64,000 nt of DNA from CAYOXD01 sp964407825 (GCA_964407825.1 CAYOXD010000002.1:1-64000), one strand, 5' to 3'; counted from the first letter of the stretch, positions 16,533-25,856 are shown. Notes: generated by a model from the sequence alone, not told the origin. Made by a program: numbers and translations.

Positions 16533-17583
16533 TCAATCTGTTTCCTTGTCTTTGCCTTCCTCCAGTTGCTTTATCACCCGGTCGAAGTCACTCTCAAATA
16601 GGCGGTCCTGAACGATGCGGTATTTTTCAAATTCACTCTCGGCATGCGCCCTGGCCAGCTTGGCCGCAGCCTTACCGGAATCCTGCAGGATCTCACGGTC
16701 GTCGAATTCCAGAAACATATCCAGGCGCTTGGCCCAGTCTTCCATGGTCATCGGGATTTTCCGTTTGGCCCGTTCTTCAGCCAAATCCAGATAGGCGTTA
16801 ACAATTCGTCCTAACGATTCCAGCTCGTCCTTGACCAGATAGTTTTTAGCCACCGATACATTCGGTTTTCACAATCTTGCCGCCCGGAGCCTTTTCCCAT
16901 GTGGTCAGCCCCATATTGGTTTTAGTACTGTCGGCTCGCTTCATAATCAGCTCGGCAGCGGTGTTGCCGTGGACGGCAAAATGCAGTTTGTTCTGGACCT
17001 TTGCAAAGAACGCTTTGGTTGTCGGAGCGTCCTTGTTGTAGTCGACGCTGGTGGCATAAATGTCGGTGATTTTCTGGTAAAAGCGGCGCTCGCTGAGCCG
17101 TATTTCCCGGATCTCTTCAAGTAGGCGCTCGAAATAGTCCTCACCAAGAAAGGACCCGTTTTCCATGCGCTTTTTATCCAGCACATAGCCCTTGATGGCG
17201 AACTCGCGCAAGACCTGGGTGGCCCACTGCCGGAACTGGGTGGCCCGCACCGAGTTGACCCGGTAACCTAAGGAGATGATTGCATCCAGATTGTAGTGGT
17301 TGGTGGCGTAGGACTTGCCATCGGAGGCAGTTATCCGGAATTTCCGGATAACTGAATCCTCATCCAATTCGCCGCTGGTAAAGATGTTTTTAAGGTGCTC
17401 ACTGACTGTGCGCACGTCCACCGCAAACAGCGCGGCCATCAACTTCTGAGACAGCCAGATGGTCTCACTCTCATACCGGGCCTCGATGCTCTGTTCACCC
17501 GCCTGCCCGGTAAAGATCAGAAACTCGGCTGTACTATTGCGTATCAGCTGTTTTCCTTTGTCCTTATCCTGTTTCATGATCAA
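16533..17583 (-). pseudogene. RhuM family protein, split by a frameshift
   Basis: Two overlapping minus-strand frames together make one RhuM-like protein. The first (17583-16846, 245 residues) carries the conserved ETIWLSQKLMAALFAVDVRT, NLDAIISLGYRVNSVRATQFRQWAT and NMGLTTWEKAPGGKIVKT segments, then ends ECIGG and stop. The second (16853-16533, 106 residues) continues at once with VAKNYLVKDELESLGRIVNAYLDLAEERA and MTMEDWAKRLD, the normal C-terminal part. Removing one A in the run near 16860 would restore KTDVSVAKNYL. RhuM proteins are found in pathogenicity and mobile islands; the molecular role is unclear. A sequencing error is the alternative to true decay. Confidence 0.8.
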
Positions 17584-17868
17584 TCCTCAGGTATCAAATT
17601 CCGTGCGGGTTATGCTCGCAAAATACACATTGAGAATATCCCAAAAAATTCGATCTTGTCAAAAACCGATAACTTACCAACATACATCCGGGCCGACTTT
17701 ACAGATATGTAATAAATGGTTTCGCCGACGACCAGCGCACATTTTGTCCAGTTATTGCATCAATTCCTAAAACACAAAGCCTCATCAATCTGAACCTCTA
17801 AAAAGCAGGCCGACACTCTGGAAGCCTGCCTTTAAACCGGGGAGTGAAAATTAAGTTAATTCTATTTC

Positions 17869-17891
17869 TTTTTTGTGCGACGCACAAAAAA
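17869..17891. repeat. 23-bp perfect palindrome
   Basis: TTTTTTGTGCG and CGCACAAAAAA flank a single central A. It sits one base from a minus-strand terminator. It could be a bidirectional terminator with a very short loop, an operator or a recombination site. Confidence 0.7.
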
Positions 17892-17931
17892 TTCGAAAAA
17901 AAAGTCCGGTTTCAACACCGGGCGCGGACTT
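17892..17931 (-). terminator. Rho-independent terminator, minus strand
   Basis: On the minus strand AAGTCCG (17931-17925) pairs with CGGACTT (17908-17902) and is followed by a run of T. An inner GC-rich stem adds strength. There is no obvious gene immediately upstream on this strand, so it may end a small RNA or read-through from ssrA. Confidence 0.65.
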
Positions 17932-18134
17932 AACACAACCATCAAAAAATCGGTTTCGCGTAACTCCCTGTTTGGCAAGGATATAGCTTTCCGGACGCGA
18001 ATCGGACCAGGTCCGAACAAAACGGAGAATCAGGGGCCAAACAGAGAATAAAGGGGCCGAAAATGGGAAAAATCAGGTGACCGGAGAATTGTTTTGAAAG
18101 ATGGTAAATACGCCAAAGGCCTTGAATATAATGG

Positions 18135-18182
18135 CAAAAAGAAAACCCGTCCCTCCGGAGAATGATCCCGGAGAAACGGGTT
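18135..18182 (-). terminator. Rho-independent terminator of ssrA
   Basis: On the minus strand AACCCGT pairs with ACGGGTT, enclosing a second stem CTCCGG/CCGGAG, and is followed by TTTTCTTTTT. It starts 14 bases after the CCA end of tmRNA. Confidence 0.85.
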
Positions 18183-18195
18183 ATCAACTGTATAA

Positions 18196-18548
18196 TGGTG
18201 GAGGCGCCGGGAGTTGAACCCGGGTCCGGAAATATTCCGCGCAGGCTTCTACATACTTATCCCGGGTTTTGGATTTCGCTCATCGGGTCTCTCCCGGGCG
18301 GGATGCCCGATTCGCTAGCCTGCCGAAAGATCCCCGATTCCTTGGCAGGCCTTGGGAATCGGTTATCCCACTAGTCGACGCCCTTTGCCAGGTGCGCGGG
18401 AAAAACCTGGCAGGACGGTAGCCTTAAGCGGCTACAGCGTAAGCATAATCGTCTGCGATTATATTTAATTCCAACCGATTTTACGAGCCGGCAGGAACTC
18501 GGTATGCAACCTGAACTTCTTTATCCCCGTCGAAGCCGTTTCGCCCCC
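18196..18548 (-). ncRNA. ssrA: Transfer-messenger RNA (tmRNA)
   Basis: A 353-base tmRNA. The 5' end GGGGGCG (18548-18542) pairs with CGCCTCC before the encoded CCA (18196). The conserved GGCTTCGACGGGGAT follows the 5' stem, and the T-arm CGGGTTCAACTCCCG lies near the 3' end. The tag frame runs 18456-18424 as GCA ... GCC GCT TAA and encodes ADDYAYAVAA, an expected proteolysis tag. tmRNA frees stalled ribosomes together with SmpB, whose gene is 100 bases upstream. Its 3' end forms the boundary of the adjacent island. Confidence 0.96.
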
Positions 18549-18616
18549 AAGACGGTGATACAATAGATGCGGTATGCTGAACGCATTAGATGTAAAAGAA
18601 CGTATGGCGCGTATTT

Positions 18617-18645
18617 ACAGTACATCAGGCAGGGGGGGATGTCAA
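18617..18645 (-). promoter_or_regulatory. Sigma70-type promoter for ssrA
   Basis: TTGACA (18645-18640) and TACTGT (18622-18617) with exactly 17 bases between. It lies directly after the smpB stop. Transcription would start about 60 bases before mature tmRNA, so a 5' leader must be removed by RNase P. Confidence 0.75.
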
Positions 18646-18647
18646 GG

Positions 18648-19106
18648 CTACCAGTTCTTCTTTTCCCGGTCCTGCTCGCGTTTCTCGTCCCGGCGGCGGA
18701 TGGTTTCGCGCTTGTCGTACAGGCGCTTTCCCTTGGCCACGGCAATGCTGAGTTTGACCCTGCCGCCCTTGAAATAGAGTCTAAGGGGAACGAGGGTCAG
18801 GCCCTTTTCATTGATTTTCCCATAGAGCTTTTTGATCTGCTCCTTGTGCAGGAGCAGCTTCCTGGGGCGCAACGGGTCATGGTTGTCGTAATGGGTGAAG
18901 GTGTAAGGGCTGATGTGCATCTGGTAGACATAGATTTCACCGCCCTTGACCCTCGCATAGGCGTCCTTGAGGTTGGCCCGACCCTGTCTGAGGGATTTGA
19001 CCTCGCTGCCAAGCAGGACGAGGCCGGCCTCGAGCTCCTCCTCGATGAAATAATCGTGTCTCGCCTTCCTGTTCTCTGCAATCCGTTTGATAGACTCTTC
19101 TTTCAA
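18648..19106 (-). CDS. smpB: SsrA-binding protein
   Basis: A 152-residue RNA-binding protein needed for tmRNA to enter stalled ribosomes. It has the SmpB core [29 protein letters not shown] (about 12-40), [25 protein letters not shown] (about 63-87) and the basic C-terminal tail ([18 protein letters not shown]) that inserts into the mRNA channel. Length is normal. It lies just upstream of ssrA on the same strand and 37 bases downstream of ptsI. Confidence 0.97.
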   Translation of the reverse strand: MKEESIKRIAENRKARHDYFIEEELEAGLVLLGSEVKSLRQGRANLKDAYARVKGGEIYVYQMHISPYTFTHYDNHDPLRPRKLLLHKEQIKKLYGKINEKGLTLVPLRLYFKGGRVKLSIAVAKGKRLYDKRETIRRRDEKREQDREKKNW

Positions 19107-19143
19107 CTCGATAAATCCTTATGACGGCCCGCTGTCGTCAGCT

Positions 19144-20907
19144 TCAGGGGCCGGGGGGGTTCAGGGTGTCGCCAAACTGGTGAAAAAGGGCCTGGAGAAT
19201 GTCCTTGGTGGTTTTTTCCAGCAGGACATCCTTCATGAAGCGCCTGGCATCATCGGCCCTCATGGAGCGAATCATGTGTTTGACCGCGGGAATGGATTTG
19301 GGATTCATGCTCAGCGCATCGAAACCCAGTCCCAGCAGAATCGGAATATGAATCGGGTCTCCGGCCATCTCCCCGCAGATGGATACCCGGATGCCTTTTT
19401 TCTTACCCACCTCCTTGACATGCTTCAGCATCCGCAGGATGGCCGGGTGCAGTGGCTGGTACAGGTGCGCCACCTCCTTGTTGTTTCGATCGATGGCCAG
19501 GGCATACTGGACCAGATCGTTGGTCCCGATGCTGAAAAAATCCACCTCATCGGCCATGGCATCGGCCATCATCACCGCGGAGGGGACCTCGATCATGATG
19601 CCGATCTCGATATTTGGATCATAGGGCTGATGCAATTTGTCAAGCTCTTGGGACAACTGTCGGATCAATTTCTTGACGGCGACGATTTCCTCATAGCTCG
19701 ATATCATGGGCAGGAGGATGCGTACCTTGCCGAAGGCCGACGCACGGAGGATCGCCCGGAGCTGCGTCCTGAAAATATCCTGCTTCAAGAGGCAGTACCG
19801 GATGGCTCGCAATCCGAGGGCCGGATTTTTCTCATCCGATTCCGCATCGTTTGAAATGGCCTTGTCGCCGTTGATGTCTAAGGTTCTGATGGTGACGGGC
19901 CTGGGGGCCAGGGCCTCCACCACCTCCCTGTAGCTGCTGAACAGCTCGCGCTCATTGGGAAACCCGGATCGCTGCAGATACTGGAATTCGGTCCGGTACA
20001 ACCCAATGCCGTCACTGCCGTATTTGAGCGCCGTCTGGGTTTCCTCCGGCAGTTCGATGTTGCTCATGACAGCCAGCTGAACGCCGTCAAGGGTCTGGGC
20101 AACCAGATGGCTGTCTCGGATCAGCGCCTTCTGGCGTTCCTCATAGAGGCTCTTGCGCTCTTCGAAGTCCACCAGCGTGTTTTCCGTCGGGTGGACGATG
20201 ACCAGGCCGCTGGTGCCGTCAACAATGATCAGATCGTCATTGCGAATGGTCCGGGTGGCGGTTGCCAATCCCAGCACCGCCGGAATGCTCAGGGTACGGG
20301 CGATAATGCTCGTGTGGCTGGTTTTGCCGCCGCGGTTTGTGACGAACCCCTTGATCTTCTTTAGATTGATCTGGCTGGTTTCCGCGGGGGAAAGGTCCGA
20401 TGCCACGAGGATGACCCGCGTGTCGATTTTCCTGAGGTTTACCTCCTGGGCTCCGGTCAGGTTGCGCATGATGATATCGGCCACATGACCGATGTCGTCG
20501 GCCCGTTCCTTGAGGTACATGTCCTGCATCCCGTGGAACATGGCCTTGGCATGGGAAACGGCCTTTCTGAAAGCCCATTCCGCGTTGACCTTTTCCTTCT
20601 CGATGGTTTCCAGGGTCGACCCGTAGAGCATCTTGTCCTTCAGAAGGAGCAGGTGGGTTTCCAGCACGTAGGAGTGGCGCTGCATCTCATCGGGGGTCTT
20701 GTCGATGATGGCCCTGAGCTCATCGATGGCGGATTTCACGGCGCCCTTGAAGCGCTTGATCTCCTTTTTGACATGTTGGTCATCGATGTAGTATTTTTCG
20801 ACGACATCCACGCCCTCCTTGTCGACAATATATGCCTTGCCGATGCTGATGCCTGGGGATCCCGGAATACCTTCCAGCCGTATTTCAGAGGGGCTCTCTT
20901 CAATCAT
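19144..20907 (-). CDS. ptsI: Phosphoenolpyruvate-protein phosphotransferase (PTS enzyme I)
   Basis: A 587-residue enzyme I that passes phosphate from PEP to HPr. The N-terminal HPr-binding/phosphohistidine domain has the active His198 in NRGGKTSHTSIIART. The C-terminal PEP-binding barrel has RTEFQYLQR, ALGLRAIRYCL, FFSIGTNDLVQYALAIDRNN and the Cys in ISICGEMAGDP-like sequence (VSICGEMAGDP). Length matches the family (about 575). No ptsH or sugar permease is visible nearby, so it may serve a regulatory or mannose-type PTS coded elsewhere. smpB follows 37 bases later. Confidence 0.95.
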   Translation of the reverse strand: MIEESPSEIRLEGIPGSPGISIGKAYIVDKEGVDVVEKYYIDDQHVKKEIKRFKGAVKSAIDELRAIIDKTPDEMQRHSYVLETHLLLLKDKMLYGSTLETIEKEKVNAEWAFRKAVSHAKAMFHGMQDMYLKERADDIGHVADIIMRNLTGAQEVNLRKIDTRVILVASDLSPAETSQINLKKIKGFVTNRGGKTSHTSIIARTLSIPAVLGLATATRTIRNDDLIIVDGTSGLVIVHPTENTLVDFEERKSLYEERQKALIRDSHLVAQTLDGVQLAVMSNIELPEETQTALKYGSDGIGLYRTEFQYLQRSGFPNERELFSSYREVVEALAPRPVTIRTLDINGDKAISNDAESDEKNPALGLRAIRYCLLKQDIFRTQLRAILRASAFGKVRILLPMISSYEEIVAVKKLIRQLSQELDKLHQPYDPNIEIGIMIEVPSAVMMADAMADEVDFFSIGTNDLVQYALAIDRNNKEVAHLYQPLHPAILRMLKHVKEVGKKKGIRVSICGEMAGDPIHIPILLGLGFDALSMNPKSIPAVKHMIRSMRADDARRFMKDVLLEKTTKDILQALFHQFGDTLNPPGP

Positions 20908-21159
20908 TGGAATTAGTCATTCTCCAACTATTACGATACGTTAAATACTATACTGGTATCAGCAAGAACCGGATTTGTCAATCGGATTTAAAGACCGCCT
21001 TTCATTAGAGGTGCCGTTCCCCTGGCAGGGGCGCCCACAGAGGCTTGCAATGGTTGCCCGTTCTGCTATGGTTGATACCGGATAGGCCCGTAAGGGGCCG
21101 AAACCCGGAACCGTTTTCATGCCACTGCAAAGACCACTGCAAAGACGACCGGTCATTCT

Positions 21160-21648
21160 ATGGAGAATCGTCCCCAGAGAAGTGATGGACAGCCGCCAAG
21201 GGGAAAGTGCATCCTCTGGATCCTGATGATCCTGCTGCTGCCGGCCTGTGCCCATCTGTCCAAGGGCGCCGCCCCGATCGACGGGTCGCCTTCGATTGCA
21301 CTGAGGTTGATGGCGTTCTATCAGGGACCTCTGGATCACTTGAGGGCGGTACGCGGCGGGGAATGCCCCATGGCGCCCACCTGTTCCGAATATTGCCGCC
21401 AGGCCTTTGAAAAACATGGTTTCCTCATGGGCTGGCTCATGAGCGTCGACCGGCTGTTGCGCTGTGGCCGCGACGAGCTGCGGATCTCCCCCCATGTCTT
21501 TATCAACGGGGAGCAAAAGACATACGATCCCCTCGACGCCAATGACTTCTGGTGGGCCCCCTCTCCGTTAGAAAAGCGTTACGCCGGTATAGGTCTCAGG
21601 GGTGATGTCCCGCAGCTCCTCCTTGACGGCCGCAGAGACCTCCAATGA
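21160..21648 (+). CDS. YidD-domain lipoprotein
   Basis: A 162-residue protein in which a YidD (haemolytic, UPF0161) core follows a lipoprotein-like signal. The signal region is hydrophobic (ILWILMILLLPAC) with a lipobox LPAC near residue 27. The core contains MAFYQGPLDHLRAV, CPMAPTCSEYCRQAFEKHG and SVDRLLRCGRDELRISPHV, matching the conserved Cys and aromatic positions of YidD. Ordinary YidD is about 70-90 residues, cytosolic-face, and encoded between rnpA and yidC. This one is alone and probably exported. Its last 81 bases overlap purB on the other strand. Confidence 0.82.
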   Translation: MENRPQRSDGQPPRGKCILWILMILLLPACAHLSKGAAPIDGSPSIALRLMAFYQGPLDHLRAVRGGECPMAPTCSEYCRQAFEKHGFLMGWLMSVDRLLRCGRDELRISPHVFINGEQKTYDPLDANDFWWAPSPLEKRYAGIGLRGDVPQLLLDGRRDLQ

Positions 21649-22920
21649 ATCGATGAATTCGCGCAGGACCTCTGGGCCGATCTCGGCATGGGTCCGGGTC
21701 AGGCCCTTGAGTGCCTCGTAAGGATTGGCGTATCCCTCCCGCCGCAGGACCGTCTGGATCGCTTCGGCCACCACCGCCCAGTTGCTGCGGAGATCCCCCC
21801 GTATCTTTTCCTCGTTGAGCATCAGCTTGTCGAGCCCCCTGAGCAGGGATTTCAGGGCGATGAGCAGGTGGGCGAGGGGAACGCCGATGTTGCGGCCAAC
21901 GGTGGAATCCGTCAGGTCCCGCTGGAGCCTGGAGATGGGGAGCTTTTCCGCCAGATGCCCCAACAGGGCGTTGGAAAGCCCCAGGTTCCCCTCCGAATTT
22001 TCAAAATCGATGGGATTCACCTTGTGCGGCATGGCAGAGGAGCCCACCTCCGCTGCCGCAATTTTTTGACGGAAATAGTTCAGGGAAATATAGGTCCACA
22101 GATCCCTATCGAGATCGATGAGGATCGTGTTGATCCGGCTGACGGCATGGCAGAAGGCAGCCAGGTGGTCGTAAGGTTCGATCTGGGTCGTCACCCGGGA
22201 GCGGAAAAGCCCCAGGGTCCCGTTCACGAAGTCCTCGGCAAAGGAGACCCAGTCAATGCCCGGATAGGCCACGTGGTGAGCATTGAAGTTGCCGGTGGCA
22301 CCGCCGAATTTGGCGGCAAAGGGAATGGCCTCCAGCAGGGCGATCTGACCCCGGAGCCGATCCACGAACACGTAGATTTCCTTTCCCAGCCGCGTGGGCG
22401 AGGCGGGTTGCCCATGGGTCCGAGCGAGCATGGGCACGTCGCGCCACTGCTCGGCCCGGGCCGCGAGGACCTCCGTGAGCTCCTGAAGCACAGGGCCCAG
22501 CACCTGGCGCCAGGCGTCCCTCAGGGCCAGGGGCATGGCCGTGTTGTTGATGTCCTGGGAGGTAAGCCCGAAATGAATGAATTCCTTATGCCGGGACAGC
22601 CCCAGGGCATCGAATTTTTCCTTCAGAAAATACTCCACCGCCTTCACATCATGATTGGTGGTTCTCTCAATGGCCTTGACCCGCTGCGCATCCTCCAGCG
22701 TAAATCCGGTGACGATGCGCCTAAGGCCGTTCAGTGCCCCCGGATCCACCTCCGAGAGCTGGGGCAGGGGAATCCGGCACAGAGCGATGAAATAGGCGAC
22801 CTCCACCTGAACCCGGTATCGGATCAGGGCGCTTTCGGAAAAATAGGGAGCAAGGGGCGCGGTGGCGCGCCCGTATCGGCCGTCCACTGGGGACACGGCC
22901 GTAAGGGGGGAAAGGGTCAT
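21568..22920 (-). CDS. purB: Adenylosuccinate lyase
   Basis: A 450-residue enzyme of purine synthesis, catalysing fumarate release from SAICAR and adenylosuccinate. It is of the long E. coli PurB type: LTAVSPVDGRYG at the start, ERTTNHDVKAVEYFLKE near 85, HFGLTSQDINNTA near 120, and the fumarase-superfamily signature SSAMPHKVNPIDFENSEGN near 290. Catalytic His residues in the TSQD and AHGQPAS-type (RTHGQPASPT) motifs are present. It is convergent with, and overlaps, the YidD-like gene; no operon partner is visible. Confidence 0.96.
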   Translation of the reverse strand: MTLSPLTAVSPVDGRYGRATAPLAPYFSESALIRYRVQVEVAYFIALCRIPLPQLSEVDPGALNGLRRIVTGFTLEDAQRVKAIERTTNHDVKAVEYFLKEKFDALGLSRHKEFIHFGLTSQDINNTAMPLALRDAWRQVLGPVLQELTEVLAARAEQWRDVPMLARTHGQPASPTRLGKEIYVFVDRLRGQIALLEAIPFAAKFGGATGNFNAHHVAYPGIDWVSFAEDFVNGTLGLFRSRVTTQIEPYDHLAAFCHAVSRINTILIDLDRDLWTYISLNYFRQKIAAAEVGSSAMPHKVNPIDFENSEGNLGLSNALLGHLAEKLPISRLQRDLTDSTVGRNIGVPLAHLLIALKSLLRGLDKLMLNEEKIRGDLRSNWAVVAEAIQTVLRREGYANPYEALKGLTRTHAEIGPEVLREFIDSLEVSAAVKEELRDITPETYTGVTLF

Positions 22921-23119
22921 GTGTGCAACCTCCCTTGGACCCTAGATCGGGAACACGGCAGCTACGTGTTCACATCATAAAAAGGTCGTTGAATTCAAAC
23001 AGGTTAACTTGAAATACAGCATCCGTTCCATAAGGAGTTTCGAACACCGTCGGTTGGGACGTCTGAACCTTGTCTCGACGCCAATATAGGAAACGGACCG
23101 GTCGGCGTCAAGCGGATCC

Positions 23120-23296
23120 TTAGGGCTCGCTGTCCTTGGCCGTGTAGCCGGAGCACTCCTGGGCCGGCGGGCAGTCCGTCCCGCCGCAGTCGCACCCGCA
23201 CCCGCAGCCACCCGAGGCGGTAAGCTTTTTCCGGAAGGTCAGGGCCAGATAGACCACGGCGGCGCCGACAATGAGAAGAACGATCAGGGTTTCCAT
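23120..23296 (-). CDS. FeoB-associated Cys-rich membrane protein
   Basis: A 58-residue protein read directly from the minus strand. One membrane helix (about 3-21, TLIVLLIVGAAVVYLALTF) is followed by a basic KK and a Cys cluster CGCGCDCGGTDC with one more Cys (six Cys in 31-48). Such proteins follow feoB in many anaerobes and may help iron transfer or Feo assembly, in the manner of FeoC. It begins 48 bases after the feoB stop. Confidence 0.88.
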   Translation of the reverse strand: METLIVLLIVGAAVVYLALTFRKKLTASGGCGCGCDCGGTDCPPAQECSGYTAKDSEP

Positions 23297-23344
23297 GGAT
23301 ACCTCCTACGAAATTGACATCGCACCCGCTCCCCGTCGCGCCTC

Positions 23345-25555
23345 TCAATAGCCCAGGGCGGAACCGACCTGGAAGACCGTCACGGACAGGATAAATGCGA
23401 AACTGGTGTTGAAGACGACGGAGAAAAGCGCCCATTTCCAGGAGCCCGCCTCCTTGGCGATGCAGACCACTGAGGCGAAACAAGGCGCATAGAAAAGTAC
23501 AAAGAGAATCAGGCTCAGGGCCACCAGGGGCCGCCAGTTGGGAGCATGCGCCAGTCGGCTCGACAGGGATTCGGGTTGCTCAGGATCGGTCTGCCCCATG
23601 GAGTAGGCCGTTCCCAGCGTCGCAACGATGACCTCCTTGGCGGCAAAGCCCCCCACCAGGGCGATGTCCGTCTGCCAGTTGAACCCTGCCAGCCGGCTCA
23701 CCACCTCGAGGGAAGTGCCGATCCGGCCGGCGATGGAATGCCTCAGGGCGCTTTGGGCCTCTTTGGCGTCGATGGCCTTGAGACGTACTTTGAGCTGCCT
23801 TGCCGCTGGGGACAGATCAGCGGCCCGTTTGGTATCAAGCTCAGAGAGGACCTGGGGAGGCGCCTGGTCCCGAAGGGCCTGGCGCGCGGCGTCAAAGGCC
23901 CTGGTCTGGGAGGCCGGAAGACCCGGAAAGCTCATCATGGCCCAGAGGAGAATCGATATGGCCAGGATAATGGTACCGGCCTTTCGAATATACTGCCAGG
24001 TCCGCTCGCAGGTGTGGATGACGAGTCCCTTGAAGGTCGGCAAGCGGTAGGGGGGCAGTTCCATGACAAAGGGCGTGGAGGCACCCCGGATCACCGTAAC
24101 TCTGAGGAGCTTGGCCACCAGAAGGGCGAATATCCAGGCGACGACGGTGATCATGAACATGAAAAGGGTCCTGTTCTGCTTGAAGAAGGCCGCTATCAGG
24201 AGGGCGAATACGGGCAGCTTCGCGCCGCAGTTCATGAAGGGCACCGTCAGCAGGGTGGCGAGCCTTTCCCGGTGCGATCTCAAGGTCCGTGAGGCCATGA
24301 TGCCCGGCACGGCACATCCGCCGGCAATGCCGCCGGAGAGGATAAAGGGCATCACGGAGCTGCCGTGCAGACCGAAGATGCGAAATACCCGATCCAGCAT
24401 GAAGGCCACCCGGGCCAGGTAACCCGTATCCTCCAGAAGGGAGATGCCGAAAAACATAAACAGGATCAGGGGGACAAAGCCCATGACACCGCCCACCCCA
24501 TCGATGAGGCCTGAGATGACGAGGGATTTCACAGGTCCGTCCGGAAGCAGCAGGTCGGCCCGGCCGCCGAGCCACTCGAAGAGCCGCCCGCACCAATCCA
24601 CCGGTGTCTGGCTGTAGACAAAGGTGAACTGGTACAGGGCCAGGATCACCCCTGCCATGATCAAGGGCCCGGCCAGCCGGTGCGTGACCACCCGATCGAT
24701 CCGGTCGGAAACGTAGAGCCGATCCCGGTCGTGGAGATGCGTGAGGACGCCCTGTTTGAGAATGGACTTGATGTACCCGTAACGGTGATCTGCCACCATG
24801 GCCTCGGGGTAGGTATGCAGCGTCGCCTCCAGATGATCGGCGAGGCGCTCGACGCGTCGTTCCAGCGTCTGGGAAAACGCCGGGTCCCTGAGCCGTCCCT
24901 GTTCGAGAATCTGCTCGTCGCTTTCAATGTACTTCAGCGCTGCCCAGCGGGCCGGGTAGACGTCGGTGAGAAAGCCGTTCTCCTGGATTTGCCCGGTTAA
25001 TTCCTCCAGGAGGCGGTCCACGTCATCGCCGTAGCTGATCAGCAGGGGAGGGGACCCCGTGCCGTTCCCGGCGACCTTCAGGGCCTCTTCCATCAATGTT
25101 TCCTTGCCCTGTCCGTTTCGTGCCACCGTGGGAATAACGGGCGTTCCCATCAGCTCGGCCAGGCGCCTCTCATCGATGGAGATGCCCCTGGCCCTGGCCA
25201 CATCCATCATGTTGAGGGCCATGCACACCGGAATGCCCAGTTCCAGAAACTGGACCGTCAGATAGAGATTCCGCTCGAGGTTGGAAGCGTCCACGATATT
25301 GATGACCGCCGGCGGCTTCTCGTTGATCAGGAAGTCCCGGGTCACCACCTCCTCGAGGGAGTAGGCCGTAAGGGAATAGGTGCCCGGAAGATCCACGACG
25401 CGCGCCTGGGTTCGACCGCGCCGGTAAAGGCCCTCCTTTTTCTCGACCGTGACGCCAGGATAATTCCCGACATGCTGACGCGCGCCTGTCAACGCGTTGA
25501 AGAGGGTCGTTTTCCCCGCATTGGGATTGCCCGCAAGGGCAATGGTGGCTCTCAT
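23345..25555 (-). CDS. feoB: Ferrous iron transporter FeoB
   Basis: A 736-residue Fe(II) transporter in the inner membrane. The N-terminal G domain has G1 GNPNAGKTT (9-17), G3 DLPGTYSL and G4 NMMD. A helical GDI-like segment and a C-terminal permease with gate-like repeats follow, including GGIAGGCAVPGIMASRTL and MNCGAKLPVFALLIAAFF. Length is typical. It follows feoA by 3 bases and precedes the Cys-rich companion. A DtxR-type operator upstream of feoA suggests iron repression. Confidence 0.96.
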   Translation of the reverse strand: MRATIALAGNPNAGKTTLFNALTGARQHVGNYPGVTVEKKEGLYRRGRTQARVVDLPGTYSLTAYSLEEVVTRDFLINEKPPAVINIVDASNLERNLYLTVQFLELGIPVCMALNMMDVARARGISIDERRLAELMGTPVIPTVARNGQGKETLMEEALKVAGNGTGSPPLLISYGDDVDRLLEELTGQIQENGFLTDVYPARWAALKYIESDEQILEQGRLRDPAFSQTLERRVERLADHLEATLHTYPEAMVADHRYGYIKSILKQGVLTHLHDRDRLYVSDRIDRVVTHRLAGPLIMAGVILALYQFTFVYSQTPVDWCGRLFEWLGGRADLLLPDGPVKSLVISGLIDGVGGVMGFVPLILFMFFGISLLEDTGYLARVAFMLDRVFRIFGLHGSSVMPFILSGGIAGGCAVPGIMASRTLRSHRERLATLLTVPFMNCGAKLPVFALLIAAFFKQNRTLFMFMITVVAWIFALLVAKLLRVTVIRGASTPFVMELPPYRLPTFKGLVIHTCERTWQYIRKAGTIILAISILLWAMMSFPGLPASQTRAFDAARQALRDQAPPQVLSELDTKRAADLSPAARQLKVRLKAIDAKEAQSALRHSIAGRIGTSLEVVSRLAGFNWQTDIALVGGFAAKEVIVATLGTAYSMGQTDPEQPESLSSRLAHAPNWRPLVALSLILFVLFYAPCFASVVCIAKEAGSWKWALFSVVFNTSFAFILSVTVFQVGSALGY

Positions 25556-25558
25556 GGG

Positions 25559-25798
25559 CTAGGCGACCTCGACGTCGACGTCGATAAAATCCGCCTCGCT
25601 GTTGCGGAGAGTCAGGGTAAATCCCATTACCCGGATCGCCACCGGGTCCTTGAGGGGCGCGCGGCCCTGAATGGTGATCTCGGCACCCGGGACGAGGCCC
25701 ATATCCCGAATCCTTCGACCCAACTCGCCGTTTGCCCGAATGGTCGCAATGGTGCCCGACTGCTTGCGTATCATGTGGCGCATGTTGATGATGGACAT
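25559..25798 (-). CDS. feoA: Ferrous iron transport accessory protein FeoA
   Basis: A 79-residue SH3-like protein with the family features ANGELGRRIRDMGLVPGAEITIQGRAPLKDPVAIRVMGFTLTLR in order from about residue 24. It acts with FeoB in iron uptake. The first gene of the feoAB-Cys-rich operon; the stop is 3 bases from the feoB start. Confidence 0.93.
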   Translation of the reverse strand: MSIINMRHMIRKQSGTIATIRANGELGRRIRDMGLVPGAEITIQGRAPLKDPVAIRVMGFTLTLRNSEADFIDVDVEVA

Positions 25799-25856
25799 AG
25801 CGGTTTTTTATCTCCTGTTTCATGGGGGTCCGCAGAATCGTTTCAGAGTACCCAAA

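Larger units (their letters stand above)
17584..18134. other. Gene-poor AT-rich end of the island
   Basis: This 551-base stretch has no credible coding frame. It holds a 23-bp palindrome (17869-17891), a minus-strand terminator (17892-17931) and A/T-rich flanks. A minus-strand open frame over 17942-18187 runs through the ssrA terminator and looks accidental. Confidence 0.6.

Noticed and set aside
17942..18187. 81-codon minus-strand open frame beyond the ssrA end
   Set aside because: It runs through the ssrA terminator and the island edge, and its composition does not look coding.
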